This document shows, piece after piece, positions 25,722 through 34,423 of a DNA stretch of 64,000 nucleotides. The translations under genes were made by a program, and so were the position numbers. The notes under the pieces were generated by a model that saw only the letters and a program-made list of their open reading frames with translations, was not told the origin of the DNA and did not search any database. Origin of the DNA: Frisingicoccus caecimuris (GTDB taxonomy: Bacteria > Bacillota > Clostridia > Lachnospirales > Lachnospiraceae); NCBI RefSeq assembly GCF_004340975.1, contig NZ_SLXA01000001.1, positions 235,012 through 299,011 on the forward strand. Reading direction: 5' to 3'. Within the stretch, counting starts at the first letter, position 1; every line of letters starts with the position of its first letter.

Positions 25722-26318
25722 TTATTGTCCGTGTACCCACCGTAAGAATGTGTCCTGTGCGATAGAGAGTTGTCTGGCCGCCTCCCGTGAGGCGATTTTT
25801 TTATTTTCCCAATCCTCTTTGAGTTTCCAAAACTGCTCTGGTACAGCCTTTCTGGGCCGTCCGAACTGTACCCCGCGCAATTTGGCCGCCGCAATTCCTT
25901 CCATCTGTCTTTGGTGAATGTTTTCCCGGTCTGTCTGCGCCACATAAGATAAAATCTGCAAAACCAGATCGGCTACAAATGTGCCGGTCAAATCGCTGCC
26001 CGATTTTCTGGTGTCCAGAAGCGGCATATCCAAAACCACCACATCCACCCGTTTTTCCTTGGTAATCATCCGCCATTGCAGAAGAATTTCCTCATAATTG
26101 CGTCCCAGACGGTCAATGGACTTCACAACCAGAAGATCGCCGGGTTTCAGCTTCCGCAAAAGCCTTTTGTATTGCGGTCTGTTAAAATTCTTTCCGCTGA
26201 GTTTATCCATATAGATGTTTTTCTCCAAAACAGGAAACTCCTGCGGGGCAATCATCTGTCGGTCTTCGTTCTGTTCCTTCGTGGATACGCGCACATATCC
26301 GTAAATATTGCTTTCCAT
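25722..26318 (-). CDS. Serine recombinase (resolvase/invertase family)
   Basis: About 198 aa. The N-terminal catalytic domain has 'YGYVRVSTKEQNEDRQ' with nucleophile Ser, 'DKLSGKNFNRPQYKRLL' and 'VKSIDRLGRNYEEIL' with the paired Arg motif; a short C-terminal helix-turn-helix with 'GRPRKA', 'SREAARQLSIAQDTFLRW' completes a small resolvase/invertase. ATG at 26318 follows AAGGAGG. The size fits resolvases or DNA invertases rather than large integrases. Its neighbour is the repeat-containing surface protein, so a role in mobility or local rearrangement is possible. Confidence 0.92.
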   Translation of the reverse strand: MESNIYGYVRVSTKEQNEDRQMIAPQEFPVLEKNIYMDKLSGKNFNRPQYKRLLRKLKPGDLLVVKSIDRLGRNYEEILLQWRMITKEKRVDVVVLDMPLLDTRKSGSDLTGTFVADLVLQILSYVAQTDRENIHQRQMEGIAAAKLRGVQFGRPRKAVPEQFWKLKEDWENKKIASREAARQLSIAQDTFLRWVHGQ

Positions 26319-26548
26319 AAAAAAAGCCTCCTTTATAATTGTACTAAGAGTAGTATCTGCTCTTAACACAATTTTAAAAGAAACCTTTTTCTGTCATATT
26401 TACTATAAAAACCCTGGACAGAAGCCAAGTGACGGAGCATGCTTGCATGCGCAGGCACACGGATATTTGACGGGCTGACTCTTATACACCCATTTAATGA
26501 CATTGACTTTAGAAGTATCCCATCACTATCGCGCGGTTTTCTTAATAG

Positions 26549-26593
26549 AAAAAGACAATCAACCTATTTATTTTACAGGCTGACTGTCTTTTA
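26549..26593 (-). terminator. Terminator of the EF-G-like gene
   Basis: AAAGACA(A/G)TCA arms at ~26551-26561 and 26581-26592 form a stem followed by a T tract on the minus strand. The 26370-26548 stretch otherwise holds no gene; it contains the palindrome GCATGCTTGCATGC at 26437-26450. Confidence 0.75.
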
Positions 26594-26618
26594 AAGAATT
26601 AGATTCCAGATTCAATTA

Positions 26619-28700
26619 CTATTCTGCTTTTGCATTATCCGCAATAACTTTCTCCTGAACATCACTCGGAGCCTGTTCATATCTGCTGAAGGAGTATGCA
26701 TAGCTTCCCCGTCCGCCGGTCATAGAACGAAGGTTTGTGGAATATCCGTAAAGCTCAGACAATGGAATATCTGCAATGACTTCTGTCTTTCCGCCTTCGG
26801 TTGGATTCATACCAAGTACACGGCCGCGTTTCTTATTCAAATCCCCCATGATATCGCCGGTATAGCTGTCCGGAACGATAACGCTCAGGGAAACGATCGG
26901 CTCAAGGATAACAGGATTTGCCTGCATAAATGCGCTCTTGAAGGCCTGACGTGCAGCGGTCTTAAATGCCATTTCGGAGGAGTCTACCGGATGGTAGGAA
27001 CCATCGAACAATGTGGCCTTTACGCCGACAACCGGATATCCGGCCATAGGTCCTTTGAGAACGGAATCCTGAATACCTTTTTCAACAGCCGGGAAGTAAT
27101 TCTTCGGTACAGCGCCGCCGACTACCCGCTCTGCGAATACATATGGTGTTTCCAGATCGCCGGATGGCTCAAATTCCATAGCAACATCGCCATACTGGCC
27201 ATGTCCGCCGGACTGTTTTTTATATTTTTCACGTACGGAAACTTTTTTACGAATTGTTTCACGGTACGGAACTCTCGGTTTGGAAAGGTTGATCTTAACT
27301 TTATATTTTGCCTCCAGTTTGCTCACAACAACATCCAGATGCTGGTCGCCCATACCATAAAGGAGGGACTGACGGTTTTCTTTGTCGTTGAAAGCTCTCA
27401 GCGTCAGATCTTCTTCCATCATCTTCTGAAGAGCCTGAGAAACCTTATCTTCATCACCCTTATTCTCAGCTTCATAACGCATATATGTATACGGGGATTC
27501 CACTTCGAATTTCTCAAATACCAGCGGATCAGCCTTTAAGGATAATGTATCACCGGTAGATGTATTGGATAATTTAGCAATGGCACCGATATCACCGGCT
27601 TTTAATTCCGGCATTTCGATCGCTTCCTTACCTCTTAAAACATAAATTCTGGAAAGCTTTTCTTCCGTTTCTTTTTCATAATTGTAGATAACAGAATCGG
27701 ATTTCAATTCACCGGAGCAAACCTTGATCAATGAATAACGGCCGATGAACGGGTCAACGATGGTCTTAAATACATAAGCGGAGAATGGACGACGGGAGTC
27801 ATAGTCCACGTTATACTCTTTATCTGTCCGAGGATCTTTACCAAAAATCTTAATGTTATCACGGATTGGTGATGGAAGGAATTCGACACATGTTTCGATC
27901 AAACCTTCAATGCCATAAGCCAGTGTACCGGAACCACACTGTACCGGAACCACAGAGCCTTCATTAACATTCACACGAAGAGCATCAATGATCTCATCTA
28001 CCGTAAATTCGCCGCCATCAAAATAGCGTTCCATATATTCTTCACTTGTTTCAGCAACTGCTTCCATCAATGCTTCACGACATGGTTCAAGATCATCCTG
28101 TACATCATCCGGAACATCTCTCTCTTCCCATTTGCCGCCACCGGTAAAACGACGTCCTTTTAAGGTGACCACATTGACAACACCGGTAAATTTGTGGTCT
28201 TCACGAATTGGCAGATGGAACGGTGCAATTCGTTTGCCATAGAGATCACGAAGCTGGTCAACAACTTTCATGTAATCTGCGTGTTCATCATCCATGTTTG
28301 TTACAAAGAAAACTCTTGGAATACCATATTTCTCACAGTAAGCCCATGCTTTCTCTGTACCGGCTTCCACACCGGCTTTTCCGTTGATCACGATGATCGC
28401 ACCATCGGCTGCTGCCAGAGCTTCATCGACTTCACCGGCAAAATCCAGATATCCCGGTGTATCTAAAAGGTTAATCTTCCAGAATTTCCATTCAATCGGT
28501 ACAACAGATGTACTGATTGAAAATTTACGACGGATTTCTTCTTTATCATAATCGCTGATGGTATTTCCATCCTCAATGCGTCCCTGACGTGTTGTAACTC
28601 CCGTAACATGGGCCATTGCTTCTACAAGTGATGTTTTTCCACAGCCACCATGGCCTAAAATTGCAACGTTACGTATGTCCTGTGTTTTATAAACCTTCAT
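26619..28700 (-). CDS. Elongation factor G-like GTPase (EF-G paralogue)
   Basis: 693 aa with the full EF-G domain order. The nucleotide motifs depart from housekeeping EF-G: the P loop is 'GHGGCGKTS', switch II reads 'DTPGYLDF' (Tyr where canonical EF-G has the catalytic His) and the G4 motif is 'TNMDDEHAD' instead of NKxD. These mark the EF-G2/FusA-like subgroup common in Firmicutes, whose role in translation is less certain. It is a single-gene unit with its own promoter at 28740-28768. It should not be taken as the essential fusA of the str operon. Confidence 0.88.
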   Translation of the reverse strand: MKVYKTQDIRNVAILGHGGCGKTSLVEAMAHVTGVTTRQGRIEDGNTISDYDKEEIRRKFSISTSVVPIEWKFWKINLLDTPGYLDFAGEVDEALAAADGAIIVINGKAGVEAGTEKAWAYCEKYGIPRVFFVTNMDDEHADYMKVVDQLRDLYGKRIAPFHLPIREDHKFTGVVNVVTLKGRRFTGGGKWEERDVPDDVQDDLEPCREALMEAVAETSEEYMERYFDGGEFTVDEIIDALRVNVNEGSVVPVQCGSGTLAYGIEGLIETCVEFLPSPIRDNIKIFGKDPRTDKEYNVDYDSRRPFSAYVFKTIVDPFIGRYSLIKVCSGELKSDSVIYNYEKETEEKLSRIYVLRGKEAIEMPELKAGDIGAIAKLSNTSTGDTLSLKADPLVFEKFEVESPYTYMRYEAENKGDEDKVSQALQKMMEEDLTLRAFNDKENRQSLLYGMGDQHLDVVVSKLEAKYKVKINLSKPRVPYRETIRKKVSVREKYKKQSGGHGQYGDVAMEFEPSGDLETPYVFAERVVGGAVPKNYFPAVEKGIQDSVLKGPMAGYPVVGVKATLFDGSYHPVDSSEMAFKTAARQAFKSAFMQANPVILEPIVSLSVIVPDSYTGDIMGDLNKKRGRVLGMNPTEGGKTEVIADIPLSELYGYSTNLRSMTGGRGSYAYSFSRYEQAPSDVQEKVIADNAKAE

Positions 28701-28739
28701 GTCCTATTCCTCCAATACGTTTTTAACTACTATGGATAT

Positions 28740-28768
28740 ATTTTACTAAAAAATCTGTCCATCTTCAA
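28740..28768 (-). promoter_or_regulatory. Promoter of the EF-G-like gene
   Basis: TTGAAG (28768-28763), 17-bp spacer, TAAAAT (28745-28740) upstream of a GGAGG-preceded ATG at 28700. Confidence 0.65.
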
Positions 28769-28845
28769 GAGTTTTATAGAAATTATACAACTTTTTCCGG
28801 TTTTTTCTCAATTTTCTTTCGAAAAAAGCCCTGTAGAAAAAAAGC

Positions 28846-28874
28846 TTGATTTTTTTTTTTAATAATGCTATCAT
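28846..28874 (+). promoter_or_regulatory. Promoter of the tyrA-aroA T-box leader
   Basis: TTGATT (28846-28851), 17-bp spacer, TATCAT (28869-28874), just before the T-box stem I. Confidence 0.6.
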
Positions 28875-28881
28875 TAGGACG

Positions 28882-29162
28882 AATGAAAAAAGCTATGATG
28901 GGAACGAGTAAGGATTCTTTGGTTTATACAGAAAGTTACCGGTTGATGAGAGGTGCATAAAACAGATTTCTGAATACATCCCTGAGCTGCAGGCTGAACC
29001 CGTTGTCAGTAGGCTGTGCCGGTTGCAACCGTTATATTGCGAGAGTATAATCAGCAGACTGACGTACTCTATAAGATTTGTACAGCGATGTGCAGATGAA
29101 TAAAGGTGGTACCACGGAAGATTTGGCTTTCGTCCTTTACAGCAGGGACGGAAGCTTTTTTT
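28882..29162 (+). ncRNA. T-box leader with tyrosine (UAC) specifier controlling tyrA-aroA
   Basis: Stem I starts near 28890, with the loop-E AGTA at 28907-28910 and the distal-loop GGTTGATGAGAG near 28941. Pairing of GGGA (28900-28903) with TCCC (~28979-28982) places GAA-UAC-A in the specifier loop, so the codon is UAC at 28975-28977 (Tyr). The T-box proper AAGGTGGTACCACGG is at 29103-29117; its UGGU fits the A73 discriminator of tRNA-Tyr. A terminator stem with seven T follows at 29126-29162. Low charged tRNA-Tyr should allow read-through into tyrA. Confidence 0.92.
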
Positions 29163-29283
29163 GCGCGAAGGCACGAGTCAGGCGAAAGTGTTTACACTTT
29201 CATTTGACGACGCCCGCGAACCGGGGTGAAAGACGTTTTGAAATTTCTCCCGGTATGCGCGAAGGCACGAGTCAAGCGAAAGT
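29163..29283 (+). repeat. Direct repeat of 27 bp between the T-box terminator and tyrA
   Basis: A 27-bp unit starting GCGCGAAGGCACGAGTCA occurs at 29163-29189 and 29257-29283 with one mismatch, 94 bp apart. It lies in the mRNA leader after the terminator; no other copy was noticed in the window. Confidence 0.8.
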
Positions 29284-29324
29284 CTGTCCCACAATCATCA
29301 TGAACATTTCAGGAGGACACTGCA

Positions 29325-30428
29325 ATGAGTAAACAAACTATTGGATTTATCGGACTGGGCCTGATCGGCGGTTCCATTGCCAAAGCCCTGCGTGCAAAGC
29401 ACCCGGACCTTACTTTAATCGCTTACAATCGAAGCAAAGACAGTCTGATCGAGGCTATGGCCGACGGAACGATCAATCAGGCCATGGATACCATCGGACC
29501 GGGATTTTCTGACTGCGATATTATCTTTTTGTGCGCGCCGGTCAGCGTAAATATCCGCTGTCTGGAGCAATTAAAGCCTATCATCAGACCCGACTGTATC
29601 CTGACCGATGTGGGAAGCGTGAAAACGACCATTCATGAAGCCGTTGCCAGACTGGGTATGACGAAACATTTTATTGGAGGCCATCCGATGGCCGGTTCGG
29701 AAAAGACAAAATACAGCAGCGCCAAAGTGCATCTGCTTGAAAATGCCTATTACATTTTAACTCCGGGAGAAGGAACCACCGATGAAATGATTTCTGAAAT
29801 GGTCTGCATTGTCAAGGATATTAATGCGATTCCTGTGACCCTGGATTATCACGAACATGACCGGGTCACCGCTGCTATATCACATCTGCCCCACATTATC
29901 GCCTATACTCTGGTCAATCTGGTCAGAGAGTCGGATAACCCGGATGGCATGATGCGCATGCTGGCCGCCGGAGGATTTAAAGACATCACCCGAATCGCCT
30001 CCTCATCACCGGAAATGTGGCAGCAGATCTGTGATGAAAATCAGACACAGATTCTGAATATGCTCCACCTTTACATAGACCGGATGACAGAAGTCGGAGA
30101 AGCAATCCAGGATAACAACACCGGGAAGCTCCTGGATACTTTTGCATCAGCCAAAGAATACAGAGATGATATTCCTCAGAGTCATGCAAAAAGCCTTCTT
30201 CCGCCAACCTATGAAGTTTTCGTTGATCTGGTCGACGAATCCGGTGCCATCGCCACAATTGCGACGATTCTGGCAACCAACGGAATCAGCATTCGAAACA
30301 TCGGCATTGTTCATAACCGGGAATTTCAGGAAGGTGTCCTTCACATCGAATTTTATGATGGTGAATCCGCTGAAAAAGCAACCGAGCTTTTAAATCGTTT
30401 CCACTATGTTATCCATCTGCGCAAATAA
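29325..30428 (+). CDS. tyrA: Prephenate dehydrogenase with C-terminal ACT domain
   Basis: The 367-aa enzyme oxidatively decarboxylates prephenate to 4-hydroxyphenylpyruvate in tyrosine synthesis. It has an N-terminal Rossmann motif 'GFIGLGLIGGSIAKAL', 'LTDVGSVKTTIHE', 'FIGGHPMAGSEKTKYSSA' with the catalytic His, 'HDRVTAAISHLPHIIAYTLV', and a C-terminal ACT domain (~296-367; 'VFVDLVDESGAIATIATIL') likely binding tyrosine. AGGAGG precedes ATG at 29325. A tyrosine T-box controls the transcript, so control is both by tRNA charging and probably by feedback. Confidence 0.95.
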   Translation: MSKQTIGFIGLGLIGGSIAKALRAKHPDLTLIAYNRSKDSLIEAMADGTINQAMDTIGPGFSDCDIIFLCAPVSVNIRCLEQLKPIIRPDCILTDVGSVKTTIHEAVARLGMTKHFIGGHPMAGSEKTKYSSAKVHLLENAYYILTPGEGTTDEMISEMVCIVKDINAIPVTLDYHEHDRVTAAISHLPHIIAYTLVNLVRESDNPDGMMRMLAAGGFKDITRIASSSPEMWQQICDENQTQILNMLHLYIDRMTEVGEAIQDNNTGKLLDTFASAKEYRDDIPQSHAKSLLPPTYEVFVDLVDESGAIATIATILATNGISIRNIGIVHNREFQEGVLHIEFYDGESAEKATELLNRFHYVIHLRK

Positions 30429-30446
30429 TACACAGGAGATATAATT

Positions 30447-31724
30447 ATGAAAATAAAACGCCTCAATGGATTAAAGGGAACCATTTCGGTTCCTGGAGAC
30501 AAATCCATTTCCCATCGAAGTATCATGCTTGGCTCTATCGCCGAAGGCACAACGGAAGTTCACAACTTCCTTCAGGGAGCAGACTGCCTCTCTTCCATCG
30601 CATGCTTTCGGCAAATGGGCATTGATATTGAAAACAACGGAGATATCGTCCGCATCCATGGGCAGGGACTTCACGGATTGAAACGCCCTGAAAACACCCT
30701 CGACACAGGCAACAGCGGAACAACGACCCGACTCATGTCAGGCATCCTCGCCGGACAAAATTTTGATTGTACGATCAATGGCGATATCTCGATTCAGTCC
30801 CGCCCAATGCGCCGGATTATGACGCCCCTGTCTTTAATGGGCGCCTCCATTGAAAGTATCCGGAGCAATGACTGCGCCCCGTTAAAAATCACAGGGCAGA
30901 AGCTTCACGGCATCCATTACGATTCACCGGTATCTTCTGCTCAGGTAAAATCCGCTATCCTTCTGGCGGGTCTTTATGCCGATGGCGAGACCAGTGTGAC
31001 CGAACCGGTCCTCTCAAGGAATCATACGGAACTGATGCTCGGCGCCTGCGGCGGTGATGTCCATTCTCAGGGAACAACCGCTACTCTCCGGCCGGTCAAA
31101 CGACTGGAATCTCAGAAGATCATTGTTCCCGGCGATATTTCCTCCGCCGCCTACTTTATGGCTGCCGGCCTTATCGTTCCCGACTCAGAAATTTATATCG
31201 AAAATGTGGGAATCAATCCGACCCGGGACGGTATGGTCAAAGTATGTCAGGCGATGGGTGGAAATATTTCTCTTGAAAATGTTCGGGATGTCTGCGGTGA
31301 ACCGGTAGCTGATATGGTTGTCCGGCATTCTTCACTGCATGGAACCGTCGTCGAAGGTGATATTATTCCAACCCTTATCGACGAACTGCCGATCATCGCT
31401 GTCATGGCCGCCTTTGCTGAAGGTCAGACCATCATTCGGGATGCCGCCGAACTGAAGGTTAAAGAATCTGATCGTATCGCTGTCATGGCTGAAAACCTCA
31501 GTGCCATGGGCGTGGACATCACCCCGACGGCTGACGGCATGATCGTCAATGGCGGCGGAGCGCCTCACGGTGCCCGGATTCAAAGCCATCTGGACCACCG
31601 GATTGCCATGTCCTTTGCCGTGGCTGCTCTTGCCAGCGATGGCGAAACAGAAATCATTGGCAGCGACTGTGTCAATATCTCCTATCCGACATTCTATCAG
31701 GATTTATTCAAACTGGCTGAATAA
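30447..31724 (+). CDS. aroA: 3-phosphoshikimate 1-carboxyvinyltransferase (EPSP synthase)
   Basis: 425 aa; joins shikimate-3-phosphate with phosphoenolpyruvate in chorismate synthesis. Motifs: 'SVPGDKSISHRSIMLGSIAEG', 'DTGNSGTTTRLMSGILAG', 'SRPMRRIMTPL', 'IPTLIDELPIIAVMAAFAEG' and 'LDHRIAMSFAVAAL' (listed in parts). It lies 18 bp after tyrA and shares its T-box transcript; the operon is closed by a strong hairpin. Confidence 0.97.
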   Translation: MKIKRLNGLKGTISVPGDKSISHRSIMLGSIAEGTTEVHNFLQGADCLSSIACFRQMGIDIENNGDIVRIHGQGLHGLKRPENTLDTGNSGTTTRLMSGILAGQNFDCTINGDISIQSRPMRRIMTPLSLMGASIESIRSNDCAPLKITGQKLHGIHYDSPVSSAQVKSAILLAGLYADGETSVTEPVLSRNHTELMLGACGGDVHSQGTTATLRPVKRLESQKIIVPGDISSAAYFMAAGLIVPDSEIYIENVGINPTRDGMVKVCQAMGGNISLENVRDVCGEPVADMVVRHSSLHGTVVEGDIIPTLIDELPIIAVMAAFAEGQTIIRDAAELKVKESDRIAVMAENLSAMGVDITPTADGMIVNGGGAPHGARIQSHLDHRIAMSFAVAALASDGETEIIGSDCVNISYPTFYQDLFKLAE

Positions 31725-31730
31725 TGCAAT

Positions 31731-31786
31731 AAAAAAGTATTCTCCTTTGGAGCCTTCAAACGGCGCCTTTGGAGAATACTTTTTTA
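31731..31786 (+). terminator. Terminator of the tyrA-aroA operon
   Basis: A perfect 15-bp arm pair (31731-31745 with 31771-31785) encloses a loop; T runs follow the second arm. Confidence 0.9.
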
Positions 31787-31939
31787 TTCTTCCTGAAAAT
31801 CACTTGCAAATTTTGTCGAATCATTTATATTGACTTCATTCTCACTTTATAATAAACTATGTACACATCTTTTCTTCATATCTCAGAAATCAACTCACAA
31901 AACACTATTTTTTTACCCAAATTGAAAGGAAGTAGAATC

Positions 31940-32203
31940 ATGTCACTGACAAACAAAGATTTATTATCTATTTCCCAACTACTTGATTCAAAGTTAAAAC
32001 CTGTAAATGTCAAAACATCGAACATCGAATTATTACTTGAAAATGATATTCTTCCAAGACTTCAAAATATTGAATCTTGCTATACTTCTACATATCGCAG
32101 ATATTCTAACGGAATATCTGAATTGGAATCTCTCAAAGCCAATATGGACATCATTGAAAAAGTCGTTGCAGAACATTCTGTGGAATTACAAAAACTAGCC
32201 TAA
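31940..32203 (+). CDS. Small coiled-coil protein, unknown function
   Basis: 87 aa, highly charged and helical, starting 'MSLTNKDLLSISQLLDSKL' and ending 'KVVAEHSVELQKLA', with heptad-like spacing of Leu/Ile. Similar small proteins recur in clostridial genomes without assigned function. ATG at 31940 is preceded by AAAGGA; the longer frame from 31859 overlaps the likely promoter (TATAAT at 31848-31853). Codon use is more AT-rich than in neighbours, suggesting acquisition. It converges with the AEC transporter gene. Confidence 0.7.
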   Translation: MSLTNKDLLSISQLLDSKLKPVNVKTSNIELLLENDILPRLQNIESCYTSTYRRYSNGISELESLKANMDIIEKVVAEHSVELQKLA

Positions 32204-32206
32204 ATC

Positions 32207-33109
32207 TCATCCTGCAATCATCATACAGAGCGGAATGGTCACGATCGATAAAAGGGTTGTCATACCGAAAAGTTCTGTCGCATAGTAATCATCCCGGCCA
32301 TAGAGAATCGCCATGGTGATGGTCATGGCTCCCGACGGACAGGCCGCTGTCACCGCTGCAACAACCCGCATCTGTTCATCAATCGGAACAAATCGGAGCA
32401 GCAGGGCAAAGATGGCTGATGAAACGATCAGCCGAAGAGCCACAACGAAAAACATCCGTCCTTTTTTGAACGTTTCCTTAAAGTTTAACTGAGCCATGAT
32501 AGCGCCGGACAAGAGCATGGCCAGCGGTGTATTCATATCGGCAATGGAATTCATGGCAAATGCGATGTTTGTCGGAATCTTCAGTTGAAAGATAAAGCAA
32601 ATAATTCCGCTGCAGACCGCGATCAGACATGGATTGATCAGCTTCTTCGGCTGAAATCCGCTGTTATCCAGCAAAAGGATGCCGTGCGTCCAACAGAAAA
32701 TATGAAAGGTAGCCACGAATACGGTCGCATAAATGACGCCAATGCTCCCAAAAAGAGCGTAGCCCAACGGAACACCGATAAAGCCACAGTTCGTATAGGT
32801 CACGGCAAATTTTTCCACAGCCAGGTCATAACCTTCCTTTTTATGAAGCAAAAAATGACCCAGCACGATTGAAATTACATAGCTGATGACCGCCAGTATA
32901 AACAAAATTCCCATATTCTTTAAAAGCGCTGTATCATATTCCATCTGGAAAGACATAAAGATCAATATGGGGTTTACGATCAGGGTACTCAATCTTGAAA
33001 GTTTTTCTTTCGTGTTGTTATCAATGATGCCAACTTTATAACAGATGACTCCGACCACCATAATAATGAATATGGATATAATCTTGCCCAGTACTGTGGA
33101 TACAATCAT
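32207..33109 (-). CDS. AEC-family transporter (auxin efflux carrier/malate permease type)
   Basis: 300 aa with about ten membrane helices in two inverted halves. Family-typical segments are 'NCGFIGVPLGYALFG' and 'CPSGAMTITMAILYG'. In bacteria such carriers move organic acids such as malate or unknown anions; the substrate cannot be predicted. It lies directly downstream of the alcohol dehydrogenase gene in the same direction, 48 bp apart, possibly cotranscribed. Confidence 0.88.
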   Translation of the reverse strand: MIVSTVLGKIISIFIIMVVGVICYKVGIIDNNTKEKLSRLSTLIVNPILIFMSFQMEYDTALLKNMGILFILAVISYVISIVLGHFLLHKKEGYDLAVEKFAVTYTNCGFIGVPLGYALFGSIGVIYATVFVATFHIFCWTHGILLLDNSGFQPKKLINPCLIAVCSGIICFIFQLKIPTNIAFAMNSIADMNTPLAMLLSGAIMAQLNFKETFKKGRMFFVVALRLIVSSAIFALLLRFVPIDEQMRVVAAVTAACPSGAMTITMAILYGRDDYYATELFGMTTLLSIVTIPLCMMIAG

Positions 33110-33157
33110 CTCTGCTAATCTCCTTTTCTTTTGAATATGATTCTGACAATTATAACA

Positions 33158-34336
33158 CTATCTTGCCATTTGGTAAATACGAATCATATCTGCTTTTTCC
33201 AGCTTTTTAAAACCGCCAATATACCGGGTTTCCATAAAACTGCACTTATAAGCCAGTGTTTCAATCTGTTCATCTGTTAAATCAATTCCCATCTCATGGA
33301 CAGACGTCGGCATTCCGATATCTCTGAAAAAGCCTTCTACAGCCCGGATACCTTCCAGCGCTGTCTTCTCCGGGTGATTGAAGTCCTGGGGAATTCCCAT
33401 AACATTCACTGCGAACTGGGCAAATCTTTTTGGATTTTCCATATAGACATATCTGGCCCAACTCCCCCAAACAGCCGCCAGACCGGCGCCATGAGCTACA
33501 TCAAACATGCCACTGAGTTCGTGTTCCAGCTGGTGACTTGCCCAGTCGGAGGAAAGGCCGCAGCCGGTCAAATTGTTATGAGACAGGCTGCTCGCCCACA
33601 TCAGTGACGCCCGGGCATTATAATCTTCCGGTTCTTCCATGAGAATCCGGGCATTATGGATGACAGAAACCATCAGTCCCTCAGCAATCCGGTCTGTAAT
33701 TTCAAAATCCGTCTCCGGATTAAAATATCGCTCCATCGTATGCATCAGAATATCCACGGCACCACACTGGGTCTGGTACATTGGCAATGTATAGGTCAGT
33801 TCCGGATTCATAATGGCAAACCGACAGCGGCTCAGATCATTACTGTATCCCCGTTTGATCCAACCATCCTCGTTCGTAATGACCGACGACCAGCTCATTT
33901 CACTGCCGGCTGCGGCGATCGTCAGCACAGCGCCGATTGGAAGACAAGCTTTTGCTTCCCGCTTTCTGCTATAGATATCCCATACATCGCCTTCATTGGC
34001 AACGCCGTAGCCGATCCCCTTTGCCGAATCAATGACACTGCCACCGCCGACCGCCAGGATAAAGTCTACGCCGGCCTCTTTACACATACGGATGCCCTCA
34101 TACACAAGTGATAATCTCGGATTCGGCACCACACCGCCCAGAGAAATATACTCAATGCCGGCTTCTTTTAAGGACGCTTCAATTCGACCTAAAAGGCCGG
34201 ATTTCTTTGCACTCTGTCCGCCGTAATGAAGCAATACCTTCCGGCATCCCTGCTCCCTGATAAGTCTCCCCGTTTCCTTCTCTGTGTCTTTTCCAAAGAT
34301 TACCCGCGTTGGCGTGTAATATTCAAAATTAATCAT
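33158..34336 (-). CDS. Iron-containing alcohol dehydrogenase (BDH/YqhD-like)
   Basis: About 392 aa class III alcohol dehydrogenase. NAD(P) loop 'LAVGGGSVIDSAKGIGYG', with metal ligands in 'AVDILMHTMERY', 'SSDWASHQLEHELSGMFDVAHGAGLAAVWG' (listed across ~25 residues in two parts, His-rich). Reduces aldehydes or butanal in fermentative metabolism by family analogy. ATG at 34336 follows a purine-rich site; the upstream codons to 34408 are unsupported and overlap a terminator. Confidence 0.9.
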   Translation of the reverse strand: MINFEYYTPTRVIFGKDTEKETGRLIREQGCRKVLLHYGGQSAKKSGLLGRIEASLKEAGIEYISLGGVVPNPRLSLVYEGIRMCKEAGVDFILAVGGGSVIDSAKGIGYGVANEGDVWDIYSRKREAKACLPIGAVLTIAAAGSEMSWSSVITNEDGWIKRGYSNDLSRCRFAIMNPELTYTLPMYQTQCGAVDILMHTMERYFNPETDFEITDRIAEGLMVSVIHNARILMEEPEDYNARASLMWASSLSHNNLTGCGLSSDWASHQLEHELSGMFDVAHGAGLAAVWGSWARYVYMENPKRFAQFAVNVMGIPQDFNHPEKTALEGIRAVEGFFRDIGMPTSVHEMGIDLTDEQIETLAYKCSFMETRYIGGFKKLEKADMIRIYQMAR

Positions 34337-34363
34337 TTTCTTACCCCTTTCCCATACTATTAT

Positions 34364-34402
34364 AAAAAAGCCCAGATATCTCTTCCGATATCTGAGCCCC
34401 TT
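34364..34402 (-). terminator. Terminator of the SEC-C protein gene
   Basis: Arms around GGGCTCAGATATC and GATATCTGGGC (34364-34402), followed on the minus strand by six T, just beyond the stop codon at 34424. Confidence 0.85.
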
Positions 34403-34423
34403 ATTCACTGTCTGACCTGATGA

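Noticed and set aside
28971-28980. Phenylalanine UUC as specifier of the tyrA-aroA T-box
   Set aside because: UUC at ~28968-28970 falls in the paired stem above the specifier loop; UAC lies in the loop after GAA and the T-box loop fits tRNA-Tyr.
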